Under the pieces are notes generated by a model that saw only the letters and a program-made list of their open reading frames with translations, was not told where the DNA came from and ran no database searches. A program made the position numbers and the translations under genes. This document shows, piece by piece, positions 53,063-62,096 of a stretch of 64,000 nucleotides of DNA. Within the stretch, counting starts at the first letter, position 1, and each line of letters starts with the position of its first letter. The stretch covers positions 186,001-250,000 of the forward strand of contig JBPJFZ010000002.1 of NCBI GenBank assembly GCA_051208035.1, in the 5' to 3' direction. Origin of the DNA: JACKOB01 sp024234575. GTDB lineage: Bacteria; Pseudomonadota; Gammaproteobacteria; Pseudomonadales; Oleiphilaceae.

Positions 53063-54115
53063 ATGGCGTTTGATCGCGCAAAAGAGTTCTGCCAAGAACG
53101 TTTGGAAGATATCGAAGATTATCTGGGAGGAGGCGTTTTGCCAAAAATTATAGGAGCTTTAGTCGCATTGTATTTAGGAGCCGCCATCTTAATTGGCTGG
53201 TATTGGAGTGGTGAGCCTGAACTCTCAACACTTAATGATGTAATTTCGCAACATGTCAGTGATGACAGTAAACACAAGGTAGTTGGTGTAGCAACAACAG
53301 CGACTCTCATCCACTTGTCTGAGACATTGCTGGATAAGCCTGGTGGCTATATTACCAACGATATTTTTCCTCCAGGGTTGTGGCTGGACAACATCAAACG
53401 CTGGGAGTTTGGCGTGCTGGTTCAGGTTCGCGATTTGGCCAGAGTGATGCGGCAGGACATGAGCCGTTCCCAAAGTCAGTCCATCGAAGATAATGATCTT
53501 AAAATTGCAGAACCTCAATTCAATTTTGACAACAGCAGCTGGGCAATTCCTGCTACCGAAAGCGAATACAGAAGAGGGATTAAGGCCCTGCAAACTTACA
53601 CTGCGAGACTGACAGGGGCGGAACAACCCAAAGCCCAGTTTTATGCACGTGCAGACAATCTTGTAAACTGGTTAACCAACGTCGAAACCAGGCTGGGATC
53701 GTTATCACAACGATTAAGTGAAAGCGTTGGTAAGAGACAGCTAAACACCGATTTGGCCGGCGACCCGTCAGCGCAAGAGTCCTCACATGACCAGACGGTA
53801 CAAGAACTGAAAACGCCTTGGTTAAAAGTAGATGATGTATTCTACGAAGCCAGAGGTACTGCCTGGTCGTTGATACATGTGTTGAAAGCAATAGAGGTCG
53901 ACTTTAAGCCGGTGCTTGAGGATAAAAACGCCTTGGTTAGCCTGCAGCAGATAATCATTGAATTAGAAAGTACGCAGGAGTCTGTCTGGAGCCCCATGGT
54001 GTTAAATGGCAGTGGCTTTGGCCTTTTTGCAAACCATTCTATTACCATGGCATCGTATATTTCCCGCGCAAGTGCTGCCATAGGTGATTTGCGCAGCCTG
54101 CTACAGAGAGGTTAG
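53063..54115 (+). CDS. DUF2333 membrane-anchored protein
   Basis: 350 residues with one N-terminal transmembrane helix (about 27-46, IIGALVALYLGAAILIGWYW) and a mostly helical remainder. It matches the gammaproteobacterial DUF2333 family, with a PGGYITNDIFPPGLWLDN region and WEFGVLVQVRDLARVMRQDMSRSQSQS (about 112-140). The function is unknown. The start has GGAGGGG nearby. It is probably cotranscribed with the LapD-like gene. Confidence 0.8.
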   Translation: MAFDRAKEFCQERLEDIEDYLGGGVLPKIIGALVALYLGAAILIGWYWSGEPELSTLNDVISQHVSDDSKHKVVGVATTATLIHLSETLLDKPGGYITNDIFPPGLWLDNIKRWEFGVLVQVRDLARVMRQDMSRSQSQSIEDNDLKIAEPQFNFDNSSWAIPATESEYRRGIKALQTYTARLTGAEQPKAQFYARADNLVNWLTNVETRLGSLSQRLSESVGKRQLNTDLAGDPSAQESSHDQTVQELKTPWLKVDDVFYEARGTAWSLIHVLKAIEVDFKPVLEDKNALVSLQQIIIELESTQESVWSPMVLNGSGFGLFANHSITMASYISRASAAIGDLRSLLQRG

Positions 54116-54124
54116 CCCTTAGTC

Positions 54125-54157
54125 CGGGCGAAGGTAGGCGACTCTCGCCTTCGCCCG
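54125..54157. terminator. Hairpin between DUF2333 and the solute-binding protein gene
   Basis: A long G+C-rich stem: outer arms CGGGCGA / TCGCCCG and inner arms AGGCGA / TCGCCT with a 3-base loop and a 4-base bulge. It lies between two convergent genes and can serve both. No T run. Confidence 0.6.
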
Positions 54158-54179
54158 AATCAGAAGCCTCTTACGCTGC

Positions 54180-54920
54180 TTATTTGTATTTCCCTTCCTG
54201 CGAGTCCTTTAGCATCTTATCAAATGCACCTGATGCCTTCAGTTTTGCCAAACCGCGGTTAAAGGACGCAAGCCACTTCTCGGCATGCGCTGAATTCTTA
54301 CTGATAATTAGGTGATAGGACTTGGTCTTAAGAGGTTTGGGGTGTGCTTTTACCTGGTCGGATATACCTAACGTATTGGCTAGCTCCCAGCCGACGTCTC
54401 TATCTTCTGCGACTGTGTCGAGTCGTCCACTGACTAGTTTCTTATAGTTATTTTCGGGTGTTCCGATGCGGGTTATCGTAATTTTGCCTGATGCCTCAAG
54501 ATCTTCCAGCCCATAGCTGTAACCTATTACGCCGCCGATAGACACTTTGCCTAAGTCTTCCAGGCTATTCCAGTTGAAAGGGCTGTCTTTTTTAATGAAT
54601 AGCACCGTTTCCAGGTCTACGACAACATCGCTAAAGAGAAAGTCAGCCTCTCGCTCTGGTGTCTTACTCCAGATGGCACTGCCATCAAGGGTACCGTTTT
54701 TGGCATCTTCGAAGCCTCTTTTCCATGGCAGAAAAGTGTACTCAACGGTGATGCCTTCAAGGGCAAACGCTTCTGTCACGACGTGCGAAATAACACCATG
54801 CTGCTTAAGATTTGCGGCCATATAGGGCGCCCAATCACCGTTGGCAAGCTTGATGGTTTCGCCCTGAGCAGGAAGACTAAGACAGAATGCGATAATGGCG
54901 GAAATAAATATGTGTTTCAC
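54180..54920 (-). CDS. Orphan periplasmic solute-binding protein (SBP_bac_3 type)
   Basis: 246 residues with a clear signal peptide (1-20, ending PAQGE). The mature protein is a family 3 solute-binding fold with IKLANGDWAPYMAANLKQHGVISHVVTEAF, YTFLPWKRGFEDAKNGTLDGSAIWSKTPERE and an opening hinge region GGVIGYSYG. No permease or ATPase gene is adjacent. It shares motif order (GxWxPY, LPWxRGF, ERExDF) with the protein at 31095-31982, so the two look like distant paralogues. The ligand is unknown. Confidence 0.83.
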   Translation of the reverse strand: MKHIFISAIIAFCLSLPAQGETIKLANGDWAPYMAANLKQHGVISHVVTEAFALEGITVEYTFLPWKRGFEDAKNGTLDGSAIWSKTPEREADFLFSDVVVDLETVLFIKKDSPFNWNSLEDLGKVSIGGVIGYSYGLEDLEASGKITITRIGTPENNYKKLVSGRLDTVAEDRDVGWELANTLGISDQVKAHPKPLKTKSYHLIISKNSAHAEKWLASFNRGLAKLKASGAFDKMLKDSQEGKYK

Positions 54921-55028
54921 TATCAGACCCTCACAGTTGAGTAGGATGAACTAATAGTGTAGATGAAATTATTGGGATATGAGGCGGGGGAAAGAAGGCA
55001 GCTGGGTCAGCTGCCTTTTTGGTGGTGC

Positions 55029-55574
55029 TTAGATTTCTTGCTTGTTAGCGCCGTTGTAAGCTGCGATAGCGCCTACGATAGCGCGACGAGCGTCATCCGC
55101 ATTGCCCCAGCCGCTTACTTTTACCCACTTGCCAGTTTCGAGATCTTTATAGTTTTCGAAGAAGTGAGTAATCTGTGCGCGCAGTAATTCTGGTAAATCA
55201 GAAATTTCTTTCACGTTGTGATACAGCGGTGTCAACTTGTCGTGTGGTACGGCAACTAGCTTCGCGTCTTCACCCGCTTCGTCTTCCATGTTCAGTACGC
55301 CAATTGGTCGGCAGCGAATTACTGAGCCTGAGCAAACCGGATAAGGCGTCACAACCAATACGTCGAGTGCATCGCCGTCATCTGCCAGCGTGTGTGGAAT
55401 AAATCCATAGTTAGCAGGGTAAAACATTGGCGTTGCCATGAAACGGTCAACAAGCAGAGCGCCCATATCTTTGTCAATTTCGTACTTAATTGGGTCGCTG
55501 TTAGCTGGTATTTCGATCGCTACGTAAATATCTTCTGGTGCGTCTTTGCCGGCAGGGATGTTGTCAAAAATCAT
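55029..55574 (-). CDS. ppa: Inorganic pyrophosphatase, family I
   Basis: 181 residues. The signature DDGDALDVLVVTPYP holds the metal-binding Asp residues, and EIPANSDPIKYEIDKD and FYPANYGFIPHTL are also typical. It hydrolyses pyrophosphate released by biosynthesis. Codon use is more biased than in neighbours, fitting high expression. Length is as expected. Confidence 0.96.
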   Translation of the reverse strand: MIFDNIPAGKDAPEDIYVAIEIPANSDPIKYEIDKDMGALLVDRFMATPMFYPANYGFIPHTLADDGDALDVLVVTPYPVCSGSVIRCRPIGVLNMEDEAGEDAKLVAVPHDKLTPLYHNVKEISDLPELLRAQITHFFENYKDLETGKWVKVSGWGNADDARRAIVGAIAAYNGANKQEI

Positions 55575-55690
55575 TGTGCGCTGCTTCCTGGTTTATAAAT
55601 GAGTCGTCAGAGACTGGAGGTTTAAAAATTGCGCGCGAATTATAAGCCTAAAGAGCGCTTAAACCAATAGGTGATTAAAAAATGCTCAGC

Positions 55691-56836
55691 TTAGAGGCGC
55701 ATTTGTTTGGCGATCAGCTCTTTCATAATCTCTGTGGTGCCCCCACCAATGGACAGGATTTTTGCATCTCTGTAAAGCCGCTCGACGGTTGTTTCCCGCA
55801 TATAGCCCATGCCTCCAAATATTTGCACCGCCTCTCTGGTCACTTTCTCGGCAACATTGGTGGCAAAGTTTTTGGCCATAGAGACTTCTTTAATTGGATT
55901 TTTTCCTGCCTGCATCAATTGGGCTACGCGATAAGTGTATTCTCGGGCTATTTCAACCTCGGTTGCCATGTCGACCAGTTTATGGCGAGTCACTTGAAAT
56001 TTGCTGACGGGCCTTCCGAATGCTGACCGGTCCTGCGCATATTGTAGCGCTTCTTCCAATGCCATCTGTGCTGTCATATAGGCCATAATGCTAAGTGAAA
56101 GGCGCTCCTTCATAAAATTGGTCATAATCGCGAGAAAGCCCGCATTTTCAGGTCCAATCAGGTTGCTGCAGGGGACTTTGCAGTTGTCAAAAAACAGCTC
56201 GGCGGTATCACTGGCCCACCAGCCCATCTTTTTAAGCTTTTTACCAACAGAAAAGCCTGCACTGCCCTTTTCGATTAACAGCAAGCTGACGCCTTTGTGG
56301 CCTTCGCCACCGGTTCTAACGGCGACTGTATAGTAATCTGCCCGGGTGCCGCTGGTAATGAAGGTCTTGCTGCCGGACACCAGATAATGGTCTCCTTTTT
56401 TAACGGCACGGGTTTTCAAGCTCGCCACGTCAGAGCCGCCGCTGGGCTCGGTAATCGCTAAAGCGGCAATCTTCTGGCCTGAGATCACCTCTGGTGCGAC
56501 TCGTTCTTTTAGTGCTTTCGATCCCCATTGCACGATGGGGGGCAAGGCAATGTCTAACGATCCAAGGCTGGCAACCAGTCCTCCGGATGTCGATCGCATT
56601 AACTCTTCACTGCAGGCTATTTTCAGGAAGATATCATTTTCGCCATGACCACCTAGTGCTTCCGGAAACCCTGTTCCCAGTATTCCTGCCTCTCCGGCCA
56701 ATTGATAAATCTCTCGAGGAAAAGACTCTTGCTCTTCCCAGTCTGCTATGTGGGGCAGGATATGCTTTTTGACGAACTGGCGGCAGGTATCACGGGAAAG
56801 TTCGTGAGTTTCGTTAAAGTAACTGGTTGATTTCAT
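55691..56836 (-). CDS. Acyl-CoA dehydrogenase
   Basis: 381 residues from the ATG at 56834-56836; the longer frame adds 22 hydrophobic residues unlikely to be native. The three-domain acyl-CoA dehydrogenase fold has ALAITEPSGGSDVASLKT (flavin/substrate), FITSGTRADYYTVAVRTG, and a C-terminal catalytic-base region QIFGGMGYMRETTVERLYRDAKILSIGGGTTEIMKELIAK. It resembles the medium/long-chain or branched-chain group; substrate unassigned. A palindromic operator-like site lies 60 bases upstream. Confidence 0.9.
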   Translation of the reverse strand: MKSTSYFNETHELSRDTCRQFVKKHILPHIADWEEQESFPREIYQLAGEAGILGTGFPEALGGHGENDIFLKIACSEELMRSTSGGLVASLGSLDIALPPIVQWGSKALKERVAPEVISGQKIAALAITEPSGGSDVASLKTRAVKKGDHYLVSGSKTFITSGTRADYYTVAVRTGGEGHKGVSLLLIEKGSAGFSVGKKLKKMGWWASDTAELFFDNCKVPCSNLIGPENAGFLAIMTNFMKERLSLSIMAYMTAQMALEEALQYAQDRSAFGRPVSKFQVTRHKLVDMATEVEIAREYTYRVAQLMQAGKNPIKEVSMAKNFATNVAEKVTREAVQIFGGMGYMRETTVERLYRDAKILSIGGGTTEIMKELIAKQMRL

Positions 56837-56895
56837 AGCTTTCTGGCTCGTCTGAGTAAATACAATAAAGAAGATTGTGCAACAAAATAAACAGC

Positions 56896-56913
56896 CAAGC
56901 AAGCGCTTGGTTG
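56896..56913. promoter_or_regulatory. Operator-like palindrome upstream of acyl-CoA dehydrogenase
   Basis: An 18-base imperfect palindrome CAAGCAAGCGCTTGGTTG with a perfect CAAGCGCTTG core lies 60 bases upstream of the acyl-CoA dehydrogenase start. Its size and symmetry fit a TetR-family operator, a class that often controls acyl-CoA catabolism. The regulator gene is not in the window. Confidence 0.4.
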
Positions 56914-57060
56914 TTTGGCTGAGCGAAAGAGATTCATCTATAGAGTATTTGCGTCAACACGGAGTCGGGACGAAATAAATTGAGTGAAATCGGTTTGGGG
57001 AGGGGATTACAGTGCGAGTGCCGGACTGGTCTTGCTTTCAGTCCAGCGCTCGCCTATTCA

Positions 57061-57930
57061 TTATCGGCGTTTATTAAGGTGAGAAATCTTACCTTCAACC
57101 AGCTTATGAAAAAGTCGATTAGGGCGGGATTGGGTGATTCTCTCTTTTCTGTATTGTTCTGCCTCGTCAACCAGCAAACTCACAGTTGTTTTGATGCGCT
57201 CATTGGTGGCGTTTAAAGCCGCTTCAGAAGCCATATCTTTGTCTGCCAAATGAATTGGCGCACCAATTTTGAAAACGACTTTAGTGGGCCTGAATATGGG
57301 CACCTTGGGTAAAAGCAGAAAGTCGAAGTTGGGATTAACCGGCTTCATGAATTTCTTCTCAAGAGTCTTATTGTGGGCGACGATCCAGGGAATTGACTGA
57401 TCGATGCCATGAAACCCGATAGGGATTATCGGCACTCTTTTCTTTTGCAGGACTCTCAGGTAGCCCGTATGAAAAGTGTTCATACGATTACGCACATCGG
57501 TCGCATCGATACCTTCGGGCATGATCAAAACGGTCTTCCCTGCCTCCAGCAGGCTGTGGCCATTTTGGATGCTGGCTGTCTCACAGCCAATGTTCTTGAA
57601 CCAAGCTCGTGCTGGGCCTTCGGAAAAGCCTTTCCAAACAAGTGTTCTAAGGTCGAGATCAGGGTATGAAGATAGAAGGTTGCTGCCAAGCAGGTAGCAT
57701 TCCAAAGCAAAAAAAGCCGTATGATTCATAACCAGCATGGCTTGCTGATCTCTTAGTAAAGAAAGGTTCTCTTTACCTATGATGTCCAATTGAAAGTAGT
57801 ATCGTGAAAAAGCGTCCAATGCCTGTGGAACGCGCAGTTTAACAAGTGAGTCGCGCAGCATGTTTTCTGTCCGTGATGATGTGAAGTATCTGAAAATTGT
57901 CTTCGCAGACGAATTGATCAGTGCTTTCAT
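57061..57930 (-). CDS. PlsC-like acyltransferase family protein with atypical motif I
   Basis: 289 residues. The fold is recognisable from AMLVMNHTAFFALE (motif I, His at residue 70) and TVLIMPEGIDATD (motif III-like PEG at about 138-140), then VPIIPIGFHG. The usual HX4D is altered: the residue five positions after His is Ala, with a Glu at +7. A basic C terminus suggests membrane contact. It lies 224 bases upstream of the acyl-CoA dehydrogenase on the same strand. Activity and acyl acceptor cannot be assigned. Confidence 0.75.
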   Translation of the reverse strand: MKALINSSAKTIFRYFTSSRTENMLRDSLVKLRVPQALDAFSRYYFQLDIIGKENLSLLRDQQAMLVMNHTAFFALECYLLGSNLLSSYPDLDLRTLVWKGFSEGPARAWFKNIGCETASIQNGHSLLEAGKTVLIMPEGIDATDVRNRMNTFHTGYLRVLQKKRVPIIPIGFHGIDQSIPWIVAHNKTLEKKFMKPVNPNFDFLLLPKVPIFRPTKVVFKIGAPIHLADKDMASEAALNATNERIKTTVSLLVDEAEQYRKERITQSRPNRLFHKLVEGKISHLNKRR

Positions 57931-58101
57931 AAGTGAATTTGGTCGGCATCATAATCACTTTTGAGAAAAAAATCAGGAAGAACTTAACAGACTCTCAATG
58001 AGACCTGTTGGGTACTGTAAATAGTTGTAAAATCGAACTCGTAATGAAAATTGGAAGGTAGACTCAGGAGCTAATGCGTCACCTTCCTGGCAATACCCAA
58101 A

Positions 58102-58779
58102 TTACTTTTTAGCCGTAATGGTTTTTACACCGTTCGCAGTTCCCAGCAATAAAACGTCCGCAGGGCGCGAAGCAAACAGTCCGTTAGTCACTACACCGAC
58201 TATTTGATTAATGCGTTCTTCGGCCCTGATCGGGGCGGATAAGTCCATATTAAATATATCAAGAATAATATTGCCGTTGTCAGTCACGACGCCTTCACGA
58301 TAGACCGGATCACCGCCGAGTTTGACAATCTCTCTGGCAACATAGCTACGGGCCATGGGAATCACTTCTACTGGTAGCGGAAAATCTCCCAGAACATCAA
58401 CCATCTTGCTTTCGTCGGCGATGCAAATAAATTTGCGTGCCACGGCGGCAACTATTTTTTCCCGCGTTAAGGCAGCGCCACCGCCTTTGATGAGTTCCAG
58501 TCGCTCGTTGGTTTCGTCGGCACCATCCACGTAGAACTCCAGATCAGAGACAGAATTGAGGTCATAGACAGGAATGCCGTGGGCTTTAAGTCTCTCTGCA
58601 CTGCCTTCAGAGCTCGCTACAGCGGCCTCGAAGTAGGTTTTGATACCTGCCAGCCCATCGATAAAATAGTTGGCGGTCGAGCCAGTGCCTACACCAATAA
58701 TGCTTTTTTCGTCGAGCTTATCTTTAATCAGGTCTATGGCCGCTGTTGCAACCGCTTTTTTGAGTTCGTCTTGTGTCAT
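58102..58779 (-). CDS. rpiA: Ribose-5-phosphate isomerase A
   Basis: 225 residues. Motifs are SIIGVGTGSTANYFID (phosphate loop), ASSEGSAERLKAHG, YVDGADETNERLELIKGGGAALTREK with the catalytic Asp, Glu and Lys, and GDFPLPVEVIPMA. The start has CGGAG at good spacing. It is divergent from ilvA across 286 bases, an arrangement known from E. coli relatives and Pseudomonas. Confidence 0.96.
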   Translation of the reverse strand: MTQDELKKAVATAAIDLIKDKLDEKSIIGVGTGSTANYFIDGLAGIKTYFEAAVASSEGSAERLKAHGIPVYDLNSVSDLEFYVDGADETNERLELIKGGGAALTREKIVAAVARKFICIADESKMVDVLGDFPLPVEVIPMARSYVAREIVKLGGDPVYREGVVTDNGNIILDIFNMDLSAPIRAEERINQIVGVVTNGLFASRPADVLLLGTANGVKTITAKK

Positions 58780-59065
58780 TTTGTCTCCGAAGCGGGCTTC
58801 ACTAGTAAGTTAGTCGCAAGTATAACCTGCCAAAGTTCGGCGGTGCAGTAAGATATTGTTAATAAGAAGATTGTTTTTGAGCAAAAATATCCAGTCGGGC
58901 CTTTTGGTGTCGTGTGGCCTCGAATAATGCGTGCTATTATCGGCGTCACGATGATCATTGGTGCTGGTGTCCGCCAGGGTAAAGCCATGATCTGCTATTT
59001 ATTCGAAAACGCTTTCCTGCCGACGAGATGCAGGTGGCCATAAACTGTCGGGGCAGTCAGACATC

Positions 59066-60592
59066 ATGTTTCAGCACTACATAAAAAAAATACTGGATTC
59101 AAAAGTTTATGACATCGCGTTGGAAACCCCTATCACCAATGCACGAATTTTGACCAAACGTTTCGCCAATAATGTTCTATTAAAGCGTGAAGATTTACAG
59201 CCAGTTTTTTCTTTTAAAATTCGTGGCGCTTACAACAAAATTGCGCAGCTGACAGAAGAGGAAAAAGCACGTGGCATTATCTGTGCCTCTGCCGGAAATC
59301 ATGCTCAGGGGGTCGCGCTGGCATCCCAGAAGCTGGGTATAAAAGCAACGATAGTGATGCCACAGACCACGCCTGAAATTAAAGTGAACTCTGTGCGTGA
59401 TCGCGGTGCCAAGGTTGTCTTAAAGGGGGATGCCTACGATGAAGCTGCTGCACACTGCAAAGAGCTGATCAAATCGAAAGGGTATGTCTATATACCACCC
59501 TTTGATGATGAATACGTGATTGCCGGGCAGGGTACCGTGGCCATGGAAATTATGTGGCAGCATACCGCTCCTCTGCATGCGGTGTTTGTGCCTGTTGGCG
59601 GCGGTGGCCTGGTCGCCGGGGTTGCGGCTTATATCAAGTATCTGCGACCTGATATCAAGGTTATCGGGGTTGAGCCAGAAGATTCTGCCTGTCTCTATCA
59701 TGCCCTAAAAGCAGGGGAGAGAGTGGTGCTGGATGAAGTAGGGATTTTCGCCGATGGTGTTGCTGTTAAGCAAATCGGCGAACTACCCTTTGAGGTGGCG
59801 CGTCACTGTGTTGATGAAGTGATTCTGGTATCGACAGATGAAATCTGTGCAGCCATTAAAGATGTGTTTGATGATACTCGCTCGATCGCAGAGCCTGCCG
59901 GAGCATTATCTGTGGCCGGGCTAAAAAAATATATATTGCGTGAAGGTGTAACAGACGAAAACCTGATGGCGATCGTTAGTGGTGCCAATATGAACTTTGA
60001 TCGGCTCAGATACATATCCGAGCGCACTGAAACAGGTGAGAAGCGTGAGGCAATTCTTGCGGTAACACTGCCAGAGAAGCCCGGTAGCTTCAAAAAGTTT
60101 ATTCAGGCTTTGCACAAGCGCAATATCACCGAGTTTAACTATCGCTACTCGGACAAAAATGAAGCGCATATATTTGTTGGTGTACAGATTGCTGTAGGTG
60201 GTGATGAGCGACACGAGCTCATCAGTAGTTTGCGTGAAGCAGGATATCCCGTTGTTGATCTTACCGAGAATGAAATGGCGAAGTTGCATATTCGTCATAT
60301 GGTAGGCGGGCATGCCTCATCGAAGCCGCTGAACGAAAAAATATTCCGCTTCGAGTTTCCGGAGAGGCCTGGGTCTTTGATGAAATTCTTAATGTCGCTG
60401 GGTCAGCGCTGGAATATTTCGATGTTTCATTACCGTAACCACGGTGCTGCCTACAGTAGGGTGTTGATGGGCGCACAGGTGGACGCTGAAGCCGAAGCCG
60501 AGTTCTTGTCGATGCTGGACCGTGTAGGCTTTCGCTACTGGGAAGAAACCGATAATGAGGCATATAAATTGTTCCTGGGCGGGCCTGCATAG
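59066..60592 (+). CDS. ilvA: Threonine deaminase, biosynthetic
   Basis: 508 residues. The PLP-dependent catalytic domain has FSFKIRGAYNK with the Schiff-base Lys at about residue 51, CASAGNHAQGVALA, and the phosphate-binding VPVGGGGLVAG. Two C-terminal ACT-like regulatory domains (about 325-405 and 420-500) both begin with a FPERPGS/LPEKPGS element, typical of the isoleucine-inhibited enzyme. It makes 2-oxobutanoate for isoleucine synthesis. Confidence 0.96.
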   Translation: MFQHYIKKILDSKVYDIALETPITNARILTKRFANNVLLKREDLQPVFSFKIRGAYNKIAQLTEEEKARGIICASAGNHAQGVALASQKLGIKATIVMPQTTPEIKVNSVRDRGAKVVLKGDAYDEAAAHCKELIKSKGYVYIPPFDDEYVIAGQGTVAMEIMWQHTAPLHAVFVPVGGGGLVAGVAAYIKYLRPDIKVIGVEPEDSACLYHALKAGERVVLDEVGIFADGVAVKQIGELPFEVARHCVDEVILVSTDEICAAIKDVFDDTRSIAEPAGALSVAGLKKYILREGVTDENLMAIVSGANMNFDRLRYISERTETGEKREAILAVTLPEKPGSFKKFIQALHKRNITEFNYRYSDKNEAHIFVGVQIAVGGDERHELISSLREAGYPVVDLTENEMAKLHIRHMVGGHASSKPLNEKIFRFEFPERPGSLMKFLMSLGQRWNISMFHYRNHGAAYSRVLMGAQVDAEAEAEFLSMLDRVGFRYWEETDNEAYKLFLGGPA

Positions 60593-60937
60593 CAAATAAA
60601 TCAATTTGTACCAGTTTATTGAGTATTTTATGATAAATCTTATATATTCTTTTGGGTTACATGCTACACTTTAATTAGATTATGGCTTCGTTGTTGTAAC
60701 GCCTTGTCTTTGGTGTGTAAATAGGCTGCGTCATTATGGCAGGATTGAGAAATATGAGACTTTGTTCAATGTCTTGATTCTTCAGTTTGACATAGTGACA
60801 GGCAACGAATCTAATAAGCTGAATCTGCATTACCTGTGGGGCCTGGAATGGAAACTGGCTTCATACATTATAAGAGACTGAAAAAGTCTGAGAGAGTGCG
60901 AAAGCTCAGGATTGCCTGGTCACTCTTTGGGGGATTG
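60593..60937. other. Intergenic region after ilvA
   Basis: 345 bases, A+T-rich. A longer frame upstream of the next small ORF opens at 60836, but the likely start is at 60938. I see no clear terminator for ilvA, no RNA gene and no repeat. A promoter for the small ORF probably lies here. Confidence 0.4.
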
Positions 60938-61108
60938 ATGAAGAAAAAACCTGATTCCATTTTGGCGTTAGTCTTTTTGTTTTGTTTTGGTTTGGCGTTG
61001 AATGCGTTGGTCGGAATGGGGCCAACAGAAAAACCTGCAGAAAATTTTGCGCACATGCAGTTGTTGGATTATCAGCTGGATAGTGCTGCGAAAACGGCGA
61101 ACAACTAA
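60938..61108 (+). CDS. Small single-pass membrane protein (56 aa)
   Basis: An ATG at 60938 with GGGGGA just upstream gives 56 residues. A hydrophobic helix spans about residues 7-26 (ILALVFLFCFGLALNALVGM) behind a KKKP N terminus, so the N terminus is inside. The polar C terminus is helical. I do not recognise a family. It is followed by a terminator-like hairpin. A longer 90-residue reading from 60836 is possible but its extension is basic and unstructured. Confidence 0.5.
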   Translation: MKKKPDSILALVFLFCFGLALNALVGMGPTEKPAENFAHMQLLDYQLDSAAKTANN

Positions 61109-61226
61109 AGCTGACTTGTTGTTGCCAGTAAGTGGTCGGTAGAGCAGTTTGATGTTTGAAGTGAATTTTCTATAGCACGTATCGGCAGCTAAGCTGTAAA
61201 TTTCGATAGTTATATTAGCAATTAAT

Positions 61227-61257
61227 ACGCTTCCTATTTAGTAAACGGAAGCGTTTT
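61227..61257 (+). terminator. Terminator after the small membrane protein gene
   Basis: An 8-bp stem ACGCTTCC / GGAAGCGT with a 12-base loop, followed by TTTTG. It lies 118 bases past the small ORF. Confidence 0.55.
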
Positions 61258-61340
61258 GCCCTCTCTTAATTCTCAAAACTATCCCGTGTCATCGTCCTCA
61301 CATGCAGATGTTGAGCTTCTCCGTTATGTTCTCTATTTGT

Positions 61341-61955
61341 TTAGTTTATTGGTCGCTCATGCTTGGCTACCTTGATGACGCCTTTGTCTGTTGCAATCGC
61401 GCTTAAAGGCACATCCCAAGGTTCTATCGGAAGTTTGCTCACTTGCTGAAAATGATGCGCCAGCCCAATGAGTTTGATGCTGTCATATAATGACCGTGCG
61501 TGCTGTACCTTTGGCGCAAAAGTTCGGTCGTAGAAGCCTCCGCCCATCCCCAGTCTGCCTCCTTCACAATCAAATGCTACCAGTGGAAACAGTGCGGCGG
61601 TCAGCGTCCAGGGTGCAACTTTTTGGCCGTACCGGATGCAGGGCTCCTTAATGCCAAATCGGTTTGTCTGCATTTTAGTTGTGTTGTCGAAATGAAAAAA
61701 CCAAAGGCGTTGTTTGCTGGTCGGATGCAATACCGGCAGGTAGCAGTGAATATTTCTCTTGCTTAAAGCGGTTATCAGTGGGCGTGGGTCTATCTCGCCG
61801 TCATTGGGAAGATAAAGGGCCACACGAGCATTTCTGCGTAAGAGTAGATGTCGTTGAATATTGCTGCGCAGCGCTTCTGCGGCAATGTTTTGTTCTGAAG
61901 TGCTCAGAGCGTTTCTCAGTCGCCGCATAGATTGTCGAATTGATTTCCGGTCCAT
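61341..61955 (-). CDS. ygfA: 5-formyltetrahydrofolate cyclo-ligase
   Basis: 204 residues. The N-terminal R-rich ATP-binding region MDRKSIRQSMRRLRNALS and the C-terminal VAFDCEGGRLGMGGGFYDR (GxGxGYYDR-type) are family signatures. It converts 5-formyl-THF to methenyl-THF. It lies 141 bases downstream of the 6S RNA on the same strand, the conserved ssrS-ygfA arrangement. Confidence 0.95.
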   Translation of the reverse strand: MDRKSIRQSMRRLRNALSTSEQNIAAEALRSNIQRHLLLRRNARVALYLPNDGEIDPRPLITALSKRNIHCYLPVLHPTSKQRLWFFHFDNTTKMQTNRFGIKEPCIRYGQKVAPWTLTAALFPLVAFDCEGGRLGMGGGFYDRTFAPKVQHARSLYDSIKLIGLAHHFQQVSKLPIEPWDVPLSAIATDKGVIKVAKHERPIN

Positions 61956-62096
61956 TCTACTTCCCTATGGAAAATGCCAGGCATAACAGCGGTGAATTTG
62001 AAATGCCAACAGGCCCCAATATTAAACCAGACATAACTATATTGCAGCGTATCTTAAAGGAGGAAAGCAGATGTACTTGAAGGTTTTTTAGAAACA

